Source: Microvelia longipes
Taxonomy: Eukaryota; Arthropoda; Insecta; Hemiptera; Veliidae
Length of the DNA: 64,000 nucleotides
Direction: 5' to 3'
NCBI GenBank assembly: GCA_018340805.1
Contig: JACMZG010001863.1
Span: 22,542,794 to 22,606,793 of the forward strand
Shown here: positions 51,401 to 60,545 of the stretch, one piece after another
How the letters are laid out: the number at the start of each line of letters is the position of its first letter
Numbering within the stretch: the stretch's first letter is position 1
Made by a program: the position numbers and the translations under genes
Notes under the pieces: generated by a model
Told to the model about the DNA's origin: nothing
Seen by the model: only the letters and a program-made list of their open reading frames with translations
Database searches by the model: none

Positions 51401-53071
51401 AGAACAATTCTGAATCCTGAAGTAAGAGCCAAAAGAAGAATTTAAGTAAGACAAGAAGTAAACAACGGCTTTAAGATGAGAAAACGGAAAAGAGAATAAC
51501 AAAAAGGCACAAGAAAAAAGAAAAGGAAATGAAGAAAACCCAAAGATGGAAGAAGGCGATCTTATAGCTTCAGCCTGTGAGGATAAAGGGAAGGAGAACA
51601 AAAAAAGAATGAATAAGTGAAACTAGCGTCCAGCTACTCCTCCTATTCCTTTATAACCAAAAATTTGGTTGTTGGGAAGCTCATCCGGTTCCACTATCAA
51701 GGAATATGGAACCAACACTGCTATCGCTACTCTTCCGTCTGACCAACCAAGGACTCGGCGGACTCAGCAAGAGGCAAAGTCTCTATGTGGACCCAGTCCA
51801 CATAATTTCCTGATGAAAATTGGCTTAACAACATTAATTAAGTAACATTTTCTGGAGAAAACGAAAATAAGTAAATAAGCTATAAAGATACGAAGCTGCA
51901 GACTTCATTATTGTTCTATGAATTACTTACCTGTCGACTAGATATCCTCCAAAGAAACAAAATACTATTGGTGGCCATGATCCTATCGAATATAAGTATG
52001 AAAATTGTTGAGTATTTATATCTAGGTTCTCCATTATATATTCCTGTAGTGCACCAAGTGTATCGTAAGTTAAAAACATGCCTGAATTAAAAGAACATAA
52101 AGTTATTGGTATATATATAAGGTATCTACTCCTTGTATTGTTAGTTCTACATACAGTCTTGTTATCTCACACTGTAAATGTACTTTTACTCCCTAGGGAG
52201 GAAAAGTGAAAGTGTTGCCAACTTGACAGAATTGTTTAGTAAAATTTTTAGGAATTTTAGGAAATTTTTTTCGGTGTTATGTTGGTACTACGGGTAGAAT
52301 ATACAATATACACAAGCTAATGTTTAAATTACAAACATAGTATTACACATTATTCTATAGACAGCTTACAATAAAATAATGTGAAGATAGTGGCTTTATT
52401 CTCTCTTCATCAGAGTAATTGACATGGTAAGAATAAACTAAACTAACACAATAACAATTAAGGGGCTGAAGAATATATTAATAGTTGTTAGTATTAGTTC
52501 CCTCGGCAAGCCTCGGGAGCTAAATAGTTTATCTCCCTCGGCCTACCGGCCTCGTGAGCTAATGAAGTTTCCTCCTTCGGCGCTGCCTTAGGACGAAACT
52601 TTAACTTGAGCTGTAAAACTTACTTTCATCCCTTGTTGCATAAATAACTATTTTGTCTAAGCTGTACCTTGAGCAACAGTTATGGCCATTTATCCATACC
52701 TTTTCTTATTTTGTTTTATTAATAAATATAGCACTTTGATTTTTACACGCATGTGTTTTTGTGGGGATAAAAAATAAACTACAAGTACTTAATTACCAAA
52801 GATGTTCGGATTTAGTTGATTTAAGTTAATGAAGTACGGATTAAACTAAAAACCTTATGTTATTTCATGAAATAGCTAGTTCAATAAAATAATATAATTA
52901 TATTTTTCATAGAATAACTGTATTTTTCATGATTCAACGATAACAGATATATGTATTAAATATCTTACCAAATCCAAGAACAATTAAATTTATCATGGCA
53001 AAATATCGATAAAATCGGCTTTTATTTCTCCAGCAATCTCGATCCAACCATTTATCTTCTACGTCAGCCAT
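36479..53071 (-). CDS. MFSD1: MFSD1-like major facilitator (lysosomal transporter family), nine exons modelled
   Basis: Exons in reading order: 53071-52969, 52081-51931, 43277-43152, 42168-41963, 40287-40083, 39655-39442, 38850-38753, 38012-37900, and a tentative last exon 36582-36479. All borders are GT-AG with matching phases; the model has 439 residues (human MFSD1 about 465). It is hydrophobic throughout. MFSD1 landmarks include SWPPIVFCFFGGYLVDR followed by VFGIKFGT (the MFS loop 2-3 motif), FKGKEL in exon 4, LVGIIVDKTGREI in exon 6, and IVPEKMLGTAYG in exon 7. MFSD1 is a lysosomal dipeptide transporter that works with accessory GLMP; substrate here is inferred only. Starting at MADVEDKW gives a short cytosolic N terminus. 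Intron 2 is 8.65 kb and packed with transposons; intron 8 carries a LINE. The modelled last exon is hydrophilic and lacks the usual twelfth membrane segment, so the true 3' end may lie lower, for instance an open stretch at 31430-31610. Confidence 0.85.
36765..37871 (+). mobile_element. 5'-truncated non-LTR retrotransposon (LINE) in MFSD1 intron 8
   Basis: Carries the end of a reverse transcriptase: YNACVISTLLYASPVW and RYLDQLESGQSYFFK, then, after one frameshift near 36953, an open frame through 37705. It ends in the C-terminal CTVC...H...C zinc motif (C-x2-C-x9-H-x4-C) of many LINE proteins. The 3' end is a short ATT-repeat tail at 37849-37870. A perfect 14-bp duplication, CCTTAATATTGCGA, flanks it at 36751-36764 and 37872-37885. 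Only one frameshift is evident, so insertion is fairly recent. It sits opposite in strand to MFSD1, about 15 bases downstream of the exon 8 donor. The clade is not assigned. Confidence 0.9.
39239..39400. mobile_element. Short TIR element (MITE family B), copy 2, in MFSD1 intron 6
   Basis: Ends are GACACTCGGCTAAAATCAGT...TGACAGCG and the inverted CGCTATCTACTGGTTTTAACCGTGTGTG. It shares GTGGTTTAA and CTAACTTCATTGGCTCC with copy 1 at 8470-8614. Confidence 0.7.
41375..41485 (+). repeat. 5S composite repeat fragment, 3' part
   Basis: ATCGAGCATAGCGAGACCGAG and GTGAGGACGCGAGTGTGAGGAAAAGG followed by GTTACCCTGTACC resemble the distal module, strongly decayed. It lies in MFSD1 intron 4. Confidence 0.45.
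42355..42830 (-). repeat. 5S composite repeat, near full-length minus copy
   Basis: In order: terminus (GGGTGCGAGGCACCG), CTTGCTTCGCTCGTCC, a 5S-like block at 42549-42596 (complement of TCATCGAGCGAGGTCAGTGC and CTGGATGGGTGACTGCTGGG), then GGTAGCTACGATGATAACAG, the CA run and the AAGGAAAAGTTA end. It lies in MFSD1 intron 3. Confidence 0.75.
42855..43075. repeat. GC-rich palindromic patch in MFSD1 intron 3
   Basis: Contains CCTCGGTCCCCGAGG and CTGCGAAGCGGC, with further GGCCGCATAGTGGCTAC-type palindromic pieces. Composition contrasts sharply with the flanks. A related patch sits at 55440-55550. Its class is unknown; a short open frame here is not taken as a gene. Confidence 0.5.
43318..43400. 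repeat. hAT-like left end fragment
   Basis: CAGGGGCGGACTGGC at an abrupt composition change is typical of hAT non-autonomous ends. No matching right end was found; GGCCC-rich sequence continues to about 43800. Confidence 0.35.
44356..44530 (+). pseudogene. GIY-YIG-like fragment, possibly Penelope-type element
   Basis: GFVYKVQCSDCDGLYM ends at a stop, then after a short repeat expansion the reading resumes as NRRIKAHMGKQEKSTKME. The pattern VYK..C..CD..Y followed by R.K.H is that of the GIY-YIG endonuclease region of Penelope-like retroelements. A palindrome GGGCTCTACAT / ATGTAGAGCCC at about 44395-44420 interrupts it. Confidence 0.45.
44740..45517 (+). pseudogene. LINE reverse transcriptase, N-terminal portion, interrupted
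   Basis: Frameshifted but recognisable RT motifs in order: RPINILPVLHMILEKA, LLDYSKAFDVINQ (motif A), LGCPIAALLFIIF (motif B), a YANDTQL relic of the YADD motif C, and NWKLSHGLKINPDKS. The frame changes several times. The element is cut at 45518 by a TIR transposon and resumes at 48534. It lies in MFSD1 intron 2. Jockey/CR1-like by motif style. Confidence 0.8.
45518..48533. mobile_element. 3-kb non-autonomous Harbinger-like TIR element
   Basis: Ends GGCCCGTATTCAGAATCATT and AATGATTCTGAATACGGGCC style inverted repeats (right end GATCATTCTGAATACGGGCC) are followed inward by many CCTAGG/TTCCTAGC subterminal repeats on both sides. The flanks are TTA, a 3-bp duplication of the kind made by PIF/Harbinger transposases. 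It splits a LINE reverse transcriptase. No transposase was recognised inside; a minus frame at 46920-47246 is unidentified. The CCGTATTCAGAAT terminal pattern plus TWA duplication points to Harbinger by inference. Confidence 0.75.
47513..48165. repeat. ~120-bp tandem repeat inside the Harbinger-like element
   Basis: About five and a half units, each containing CCCCCAAAATTTATAAGG, a poly-A patch, AAATCCGTTTCAGGTCAA and TTGTTTGGAGCAATAAAA. Alternate units resemble each other more (AGAAGTTG versus AGAATTTG), suggesting a higher-order unit of about 240 bp. Confidence 0.8.
48534..48875 (+). pseudogene. LINE reverse transcriptase, C-terminal portion
   Basis: Continues the element interrupted at 45518. 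Readings such as LSQFNYYDLVYSSCLS and SYKIQNACVRYTWSFTK match the RT thumb region, with frameshifts and stops. It is itself cut near 48875 by an opposite-strand LINE. Confidence 0.7.
48876..50350 (-). pseudogene. Second LINE, RNase H / C-terminal end, interrupted by a hAT MITE
   Basis: The open stretch 49370-49110 reads LTGHCKLQRHLSIMKV and then CPVCGDEEETAYHFLGRC, the C-terminal zinc motif (C-x2-C-x8-H-x4-C) after the RNase H region of Jockey-type LINEs. Upstream coding appears to resume on the far side of the MITE at 49957-50040. A (TAC)n stretch at 49004-49023 may be part of its tail. Limits are approximate. Confidence 0.65.
49431..49948. mobile_element. hAT-type MITE, copy 2 (518 bp) with intact target duplication
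   Basis: TIRs CAAGGATCTTGAATAAA and TTTATTCAAGATCCTTG. The identical octamer CCCAGCAG flanks it at 49423-49430 and 49949-49956. The interior is highly similar to 519-1044, including TGTCGAGTTTGCTTCTCAAC and GGCAAATCGACTTAGTGCG. It interrupts the minus-strand LINE. Confidence 0.92.
50500..51250 (+). pseudogene. LINE ORF1 (gag-like) remnant with zinc-knuckle relics
   Basis: Reading across frames gives MRRYIPSSLMCFKCFQ, HISNKC and HPDECKP segments, then NSADEQSSKSSHCPEFIIEK, the layout of the CCHC knuckles of LINE gag proteins. Several frameshifts. A different insertion from the minus-strand LINE at 49 kb, since it lies on the other strand. It is in MFSD1 intron 2. Confidence 0.65.
51251..51930. 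other. Probable continuation of the plus-strand LINE debris
   Basis: AAC/AAT/AAG repeats near 51298-51330, then purine-rich sequence up to MFSD1 exon 2. No conserved domain that I can name. Confidence 0.35.
52495..52620. repeat. GC-rich direct-repeat patch in MFSD1 intron 1
   Basis: Three imperfect direct repeats of the form CCCTCGGC...GCCTCGGGAGCTAA about 40 bases apart. Class unknown. Confidence 0.55.
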
Positions 53072-53130
53072 AGTAATCTAATTAAAATTAATAAAAAAAT
53101 ACCCATTACAAAAGTAAAATAGTTAATTAA

Positions 53131-53300
53131 AAAAATCAGGTACGGCGGGAGTTCGAGGAAACTCGGGTTTTTTTATCACTACATCGGATTTGCTATGCTC
53201 ATCCTCATAACTTCGGACTCGCTTTGCTAGTCCTTATCTAGGTATAAGGACTTACTTATACCTAGATCGATGCTGCTTAACTTTTTATGATCCAACAAAC
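53131..53300 (-). repeat. 5S composite repeat, partial minus copy just upstream of MFSD1
   Basis: Terminus (CAGGTACGGCGGGAGTTCG), TTCGGACTCGCTTTGCTAG, then GATCGATGCTGCTTAACTTT, which is the box A side of the 5S block. It begins about 60 bases upstream of the MFSD1 start codon, so it lies in the promoter or 5' UTR zone. Confidence 0.65.
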
Positions 53301-54559
53301 ACTGTAGATATAATTGCCGCAAGTGACTTGGCAGTCTTGATAGGAGGAATCACCCAGTGGTGACACTCCTTGGCGTGGTTAGGTAAATGTTGATATTTTA
53401 CTTAATTTTAATTTTTAATTAATTTTACTAACATAAAAATTTAGCTTGAACTAAATTAGTGGAATAGAAATTCAACTCAAATTTCTATTCAACCAAAAAA
53501 AATAATTTTTTCGTTTTTACGATTTTAAAAAAAAACTTTTATAAGTTGATCGATAAAAATTACACTTTAAGGATTGATTTAATAAGATAATACTTAGCAC
53601 ATACGAGTCCAAGTGCTTCGAAGATTGGAAAAACCTTTGGCACAAGTGTATAATATCTCATAGGGATTACTTTGAAGGGGACAAAATTGGTATTCTTGAA
53701 TAAACAAATAATTTTTGAAAAAACACAAAATTCGTGATACTTTGTATAATACATGCGTGTTAAATCTTTAACAGATCGACAAATGTTTCCTCGTTTCAGC
53801 AAATTATGACCATGAAAATTACGCTGATGAGGTTATTCAAATTTATTGAACAGGTATATTTGTATACTTATTTGTATCTATAAGATTTATTTGTTTAATT
53901 ATTTATTAATGAATTAACATAAGATTTAAGTTTACTTCTTTACATGAGCTGCTTTTTTATGTGCATTATAAAGCTATTGAAGTATATAATGCTCTTCCTG
54001 ATGGCATTAAATTATTAAAGCTTGAATCTTATCATTTAGGACGAGGTTATTATGAGCTAATTGACTTTTTAGCCAGATAACTGACACTTTTATATCTTTA
54101 TTTAGTTTTAAGTTGTGACCTGTCTTATTTTCCCAAAGAGACCTTGGTATATAATAATAATTCCAATTATTAGAAATAATTTTTATAAACAAAATATTTA
54201 TTTATGATTTATTAAAATGTTAAATTGATGTCATTTTGATATGCATTTTTGGATTAACCTCAAAATCTAATCAGTTTTCTACTTAAACTATAATAATGTG
54301 ATATCTGTAAGATAATTGTTCTACGCTACTTATAGTAGACAGGTCTCACAGGTAGTAGACAGGCCATCTAGGCCAAAACAAAATTTTTGAAAAATTATGC
54401 GATAGGATTGAAATTTGGCACGCATGTAGCCATGTATGTATTAGTTCAATTTTTATTGAATGACTTGTGGTAAAAAATCAGAAAAAAATAAATTGAATTT
54501 AAATTTGGTACATGTGTAAACCTTTACTGAATAAATAAGTACACGAAGTTTCAAGTATA
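53301..54559. other. Nothing recognised
   Basis: AT-rich DNA; two minus-strand open stretches (53560-53802 and 54007-54192) have no supporting features. Confidence 0.45.
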
Positions 54560-54745
54560 TCTATGACTTTGGATGGATCATAAAAATAAAGCAGCATTGA
54601 GCGTGGTCAGTGCCGCTGAGAATGATACGGATACATTTACTATCTGTGGATGAGCGATGCGAGTCCGAAGCACGAAGGATGAGCGTAGCGATTCCGATGT
54701 CATGACGAAAAGTTCCAAGGTACCCCGTACCCGATTTTTTACCTT
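54560..54745 (+). repeat. 5S composite repeat, plus copy
   Basis: A 5S-like block at 54588-54628 (AAAGCAGCATTGAGCGTGG) lacks the TGGATGGGTGACC part. It is followed by GGATGAGCGTAGCGATTCC and a full terminus GGTACCCCGTACCCGATTTT. The leading sequence (GGCACGCATGTAGCCATG) begins near 54415. Confidence 0.75.
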
Positions 54746-54764
54746 GACTTTTTCCCTTTTGTTT

Positions 54765-54779
54765 TAGATATATATATAT

Positions 54780-54838
<59 letters not shown>

Positions 54839-54853
54839 TATATATATTATATA

Positions 54854-54911
<58 letters not shown>

Positions 54912-54922
54912 TATATATAAGT
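54765..54922. repeat. TA microsatellite
   Basis: Long TA run with AATATATT interruptions; frames across it are artefacts. Confidence 0.9.
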
Positions 54923-55139
54923 ACAATAAAAATAATGCGAGTTAATGTCACTAACCCGCAATAATGACTCGAAAAATGATGCAATCCATTTGACTAATTT
55001 GTGTGACAAGTTTCATCTCATTATCAGCATTAGTTCAATTTTTATCGAATGACTTGTATACATTTTTTTAAAGTATATACCTTTACGTAATAAATAAGTA
55101 CACTAAGTTTCGTTTCAATATGACAAGTATAGCTATGAT

Positions 55140-55362
55140 GTTGGTGGACCATAAAATTTAACAGCATTGAGCGTGATCAGTTCCTGGATAGGTGACCACT
55201 TGGAATAGAACGAATGTATTAACGACCAAAATACGTTTTGCTGTATAAATTTATCGACTTGATATTGTAAGGACGAGCGAAGCGAGTCCGAATCTGGGAT
55301 GACGAGCGTAGCCAATTCGATGTAATAAGGAAACGTTCCGAGGGACCACGTATCCCATTTTT
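55140..55362 (+). repeat. 5S composite repeat, plus copy with the fullest 5S block
   Basis: The block 55156-55208 keeps CAGCATTGAGCGTGATCAG, TTCCTGGATAGGTGACCAC and TTGGAATAG in the spacing of 5S rRNA. It is followed by GGACGAGCGAAGCGAGTCCG, GGATGACGAGCGTAGCC and a CCACGTATCCCATTTTTT terminus. Confidence 0.8.
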
Positions 55363-56739
55363 TTTACTAATAGATTAAAAAATTTGCTTACATCGTGGCT
55401 GTATGGCCTTTGTATAAACTAGTGATACGACGAACTGATATAGGACTATAACCATGTGGTTGCTAAGCCACAGAAAGGCGTGGGGGCTGCGAAGCGGCCC
55501 AAGCGCCGACGACGCATTGCAGCCAAGTTGCTGAAGGCCTATTGTTTAGAGATTAATAATGTTAAGCATCATCAAGACTGGTCGAACCCCGGATAAGTGA
55601 CAATAAAAACTGATTATTTTTACTGTCTGAAGACGTGTGAAACTAGTCCGAAGATATGTGCATTAGCGTAACATGCCGTACACAAATACCTAACAGTGTA
55701 ATGACAGCATGGCATTGAAATGCCAGAATCCCTTTGCGTCTCAACCTGCTAAGCGGGGACCACCTAAAGTGATTTTTCTTTAGACTTACGTAACAGTTAA
55801 GGCGTTATACTGTTCTTTGCACTAGCATCAAAATAGGATGATGGAAATATTAAGTTTTTAATTGATTGATTATTGCGATATTTTTGTCCTTGTACTATTT
55901 ACTTATTATACAAGTTACACAAATTGCAAATTATTACAAACAATGTATATTATTATTACGTAAATTACATTATGCAACCCAACTGCAGTAAGCAATAGCA
56001 TTTATATAATAATTACTGGTATATAAAATAATTTTTTTTTTATAATAATTGATTATTGTAAGTAATTATTTGTGTGATGTGCAATAAATGGTTATTTAAT
56101 TACTGGTATAAATAGTGTAAATTTTAATGATAAAGTAATTGATAATTACAAAAATAACTTATTATTACAAATTATATAATTACATTCGTAATTTATATAA
56201 TTATATCGAAATACATAGTTTTTACTATGTATTTCACACTACTTGAAATAGTGTTTTATTATTTACTAGCTAAGATACCGGTGGGGGGGGGGAGTGATTG
56301 TTCGTGTGTTTGACGTTTAGATTGAAATAGAGAAATATATGTTAAAAGGAGCAAGAACATATAATGTCTTGCGAATTATAAAACTATATAAGTTCCCATT
56401 AAGGACTAGTGGAAAAAGAAATTATAAAAATCAACAGATTAAGGACTAAGAGTAAAAAAATCACTATACTGTTAATAGATCGGAAAATTTCCAGCTTTGC
56501 TAAATACGAAGGAAGGTAGTGCCATTTTGTCATGCATAAAGGTCTTAATGGGCAAAATAATTGTGATAAAAATTAAATAGAGAGTTAGGGATTAGAAACC
56601 CACTTATATGCTAACAGTAAATTCGTTAGAAATTCATTTTTGCAAATGGAAATATCATAATAATAATTTTAAATATAATGATTGTGGACATGGGCGTCCG
56701 CAGAGATGAAACGGGTCACTTGAACCTTCTTGGACAATC
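55363..56739. other. Gene-free; GC-rich patch at 55440-55550
   Basis: The patch has GGCTGCGAAGCGGCCCAAGCG and GCATTGCAGCC pieces like those at 42960-43070. A diverged 5S-composite tail lies near 55600-55690. The remainder is AT-rich with a G-run at 56281. Confidence 0.4.
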
Positions 56740-59700
56740 AAAAAAGTTACATTGACCCGACACAAAGGCTCGCTTCGCTAGCTAAATTACTAAAATATAA
56801 AATGATGTACAATAAAAACGGCTCGCTGCGCTCGCTAGACTGCTATAAATATATACGTGTTGTGTATGTATAAATAAAACTATGTAATGGAACTAAAAAA
56901 ATAAAGGTGCTAATAAAGCTTTTTTATTTTTAAAGGCTCGCTTTGCTCGCTGGATTGCCATGAATATACATGCAAAAACATATGCAATAAGGCTCGATTC
57001 GCTCGCAAAATTGATGAAGTATAATTTTCGTTACATTAAAATGAGCTTGCTTCCCTCGCAAAATTGCTAAAAATATAATTTTAAAAGTTTATTAAAAAAG
57101 AGCTTGCTAGATTGCTGTAAATATGGGTGAATGTAAAAAAAGACTCTCATCGCTCTCAAGATTTCCAAAGTAACATTATAAGGTACTTTAAAAAGAGCAT
57201 GTTTCGCTTCCTAGATTGTTGAAAATTACGTATAGTATTGAGGCTTGCTTTACTATGACGCCTATCATAGTGGATGCTTAGACCTTATCTTAAAATATAA
57301 TATTAAAAAAAAACTAGTAAACAATGTTTAATTAACAAATAGTGCGAGAAAAAAATCCGTCAAAGTGCTTGCTTTGCAAGCATTATAAGGGTTTCTCAGA
57401 TATTTTCATAAATATAATGCATTAATACTATACAATCATACTTATACTTAATATTCTACGCCTCGCTTCAATCGCCTATATGTTAGTATTTGTCGATAAC
57501 TAATTTTAGAAAAAATAAATAAGTTATAACTAATATTCCACGGCTCGCTACGCTTGCGTTTCTGTGTATCAGAAATCAGTACCTAATTTAGAATCTACAC
57601 TGAAAAGATAACAAAATATATAAGTGCTCGTTTCATTTGTATGTTTGTTATAAGCAAATTTCGCAGGGTAAAAATATAATTTTACCAAATATACTAGGGC
57701 TCATTTCGCTCGCCTATATGTGTCTGTTTGTACTGATTTTAGGAAAAATAATTATAATACAACAAAAAAATTCTAGGGCTCGCATCCCTCGCCTTTCTGT
57801 ATTTGCTTATTCTTATAAATATTTTCCTTATAAGTATATTCCTTATAAGTATATTCCTTCTAATAAGTATGTAATAAAAAAAACATTATAGATTTAGGCT
57901 CGCTTCGCTCGCCATTATAAACTTGTTTGTTACTAGCCAATTTAACAAATTCAAACTTTTATTAAATATTGTAGGCTTGCTTCGCTCGCCTATATATGTT
58001 TGTTTGTCGATACCTAATTTTAGAGAAAAATTGAAAACAAAAAAAAATTCAAGGGGGGTTTTCTCCCTTCGCTCGCCATTATGTGTTTGCATATAAGTAG
58101 CTACTTAAGAGTATATAATAAAAATAAACCTTACAATACTAGGGCCCTCTTCGCTCGCCTTTATGTGCTTAGTTGTCAATATCTACTTAAAGAGAACATT
58201 TAAAACAAGGCATGAAATTCATGGGCCCGCTTTGCTCGCCTTTTTGTATATGTTTATCAGAACCTAATTTTATAGCATAGATTAAAGACATAACATAATA
58301 TTTTAGGGCTCGCTTCGCTCGCCTTTAGGTGCTTGTTTGGTACTAGCCAATTTTAAAGTATAAAATCAAACTTTTACATAACATTCTAGGGCTCGCTTCA
58401 CTCGCTTATACCCTAGTTTGTTCGTCGATACCTAAATGTAGAAAAAAAATTAAAACATAAAATAAGCTTCAAGGGATCGATTCGCTCGCCTTTATGTGTT
58501 TGCATATCAGTGCTTTCTTAAGAGTATATAATAAAAATAACCATACAATACTAGGGCTCGCTTCGCTCGCCTTTATGTGCTTGTTTGGTACAAGCAAATT
58601 TTAAACTACAGAATCAAACTTTTACATATAACTCTAGGGCTCGATTCGCTCGCCTTTTTTGTGCTTGTTCGTCAATATCTACTTTAAAAGAAACATTTAA
58701 AACAAGGCATAAAAATCATGGGCTCGCTTCGCTCGCCTTTTTGTATATGCTTATCAGTACTTAATTTTATAGCATAAAGTAAAGACATAACATAATATTC
58801 TAGGGCTCGCTTCGCTCGCCTTTATATGTTTGTTTGCCGATACCTAATTTTAGAAAAAAATTTAAAACATAAAATGCAATTTAAGAGCTCGCTTCGCTCG
58901 CCTTTATGTGTTTGCTTATCAGTGCTTTCTTGCTTCTCAATGCTTCTCTTACTCTAAGAGTAATAAAAATAACCATACGATACTAGGGCTCGCTTCGCTC
59001 GCCTTTTTGTATATATGTTTATTAGAACCTAATTTTATAGCATAGAGTAAAGACATAACATAATATTCTAGGACTCGCCTTTAGGTGCTTGTTTGGTACT
59101 AGCCAATTTTAAAGTATAGAATCAAACTTTTACATAACATTCTAGGGCTCGCTTCGCTCGCTTATATAAGTTTGTTTGTCGATATCTACTTTAAGAGAAA
59201 CACTTAAAAACAAGGCATGAAATTCATGGGCTCGCTTTGCTCGCCTTTTTGTATATGTTTATCAGATCCTAATTTTATAGCATAGAGTAAAGACATAACA
59301 TAATATTCTAGGGCTCGCTTCGCTCGCCTTTATGTGATTTTTTGGTGGTTTTCGATTTTTTTTGGCGGGTGTAATAGCCGCCATTTTGAAAAAGCGATGC
59401 ATATTTGTGTTCTACCCAACGATACCTACAATTTGATACCCCACATGATTTTTCAAAAAAATATTTGTTTTTTGCGTATGTGCAATTTAGAAATTGCTAA
59501 AATTAACTTTTGAAACTTTTTTTTCGAAGAATATCTATGGCCCGTAAAGGGCTTTTATTGGCTAATCTTCCCATATTTTTAGGGCTTCTCCTTATGGCTT
59601 AAAAGGGGGGGCAAGCAATGATACCCACATGATTTTCAAAAAAATATTTATTTTTTGCGAATGTGCGCATTCGCTCATAAATCGACAGATGCGCGTGTGA

Positions 59701-59860
59701 GATAGTTGGCTATATTTTTCCTGTTGTTGGAAAAAGTGGTTACACATGTATACCAAATTTCAACTTCCAAGCTATTGTAGTTCCTGAGATGAGAAATCGG
59801 ACAGACATACGCTCGACAGAAAGTATAAGGGTTTCGAAGATTATCTTCGAATCCCTAAAA
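56740..59860 (+). repeat. Family G: ~80-bp-unit array built on GGCTCGCTTCGCTCGCC
   Basis: About 25-30 occurrences of GGCTCGCTTCGCTCGCC or close variants, most about 80 bp apart between 57890 and 59330, joined by linkers of the type TTATGTGTTTG...CGATACCTAATTTTAG...ACATAATATTCTAG. From about 59335 a unique tail follows (GTAATAGCCGCCATTTTG, CTATTGTAGTTCCTGAGATG, CGGACAGAC) and a palindrome at 59828-59853 (TTCGAAGAT / ATCTTCGAA). The section from about 57385 matches the intron copy at 19925-21312 in inverse orientation. No coding capacity. Confidence 0.9.
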
Positions 59861-59865
59861 ACGGG

Positions 59866-60020
59866 TATGGGGTGGGTACCTTGGCACTTACTTACTGGGT
59901 ACGCTCACCCTCCTTACTTTGGACTCGCTTCCCTCGTCTTTAAATAGTAAATATATCCTTTCATCCCTAGCGGTCACCCATCCCATGCGCTGACCAACCT
60001 TGATGCTGTCAATAGAATAT
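59866..60020 (-). repeat. 5S composite repeat, minus copy abutting family G
   Basis: Terminus ACGGGTATGGGGTGGGTACC, then TTTGGACTCGCTTCCCTCG and a 5S-like block at 59965-60010 (complement of ATTGACAGCATCAAGG and ATGGGATGGGTGACCGCTAG). It starts right at the A-run that ends family G. Confidence 0.7.
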
Positions 60021-60171
60021 GGATGGATGTGCGCATGTTTTGTAAACACTTTTCAACTTAAATAGCTTATTCAATTGTAATGCAGGTCTGCACAAAAATC
60101 AAAGTCGTCTCATAGACTTTAGAAGAACTGATTAAATTTGAGATTAATCCAAAACAAACTATTACTAACAA

Positions 60172-60545
60172 TTCTGGCGCGGAGGGCCGCAAATCGGGCG
60201 TATTGTTTTGTAACCAGCGCTTTCTTGCTTATCAATCTGATTTTTGCTTAATTTTTCGGTCTATATTTAATTATCTGATCGATAGCGTCACGACTTGTTA
60301 TTTAATTGTTTCAGATTTTCAAAGAAAATGCACATAAGTATTCCACAGATTGTGCACTACAGTGCACAATATTTTTTGCACTCATTTAAAGCTCAGCTTA
60401 TGCTACTTTTTAGCGCATTTTTTTTTGAAAATTTTGAAAAAATATAAGCAAGTCGTGATGCTACTGCTCAGATAATTGAACATATACCGAAAAATTAAGC
60501 CAAATTGGATTGATGAGCAAGAAAGCGCGGATTTTCTTGAAAAGT
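60172..60545. mobile_element. Foldback element, family F copy 2
   Basis: Inverted arms about 60215-60345 and 60417-60541 share GCGCTTTCTTGCT.ATCAATC, TTAATTTTTCGGT.TAT and TCACGACTTG. The outer left part (GGCGCGGAGGGCCGC) resembles the end of copy 1 at 9836; the right outer end appears lost. Confidence 0.65.

Noticed and set aside
54561..54926. A 121-residue minus-strand open frame starting in Ile-Tyr repeats
   Set aside because: It joins a TA microsatellite to a 5S-composite repeat; no protein feature.
56767..59330. CRISPR-like array (regular repeats with spacers)
   Set aside because: Linkers between the repeats are themselves similar to each other, the genome is eukaryotic, and no cas genes exist; it is a tandem repeat.
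59828..59860. Helitron 3' end suggested by the hairpin near the end of family G
   Set aside because: The hairpin is followed by CCCTAAAAA rather than a CTRR terminus, and no Rep/helicase or TC start was seen.
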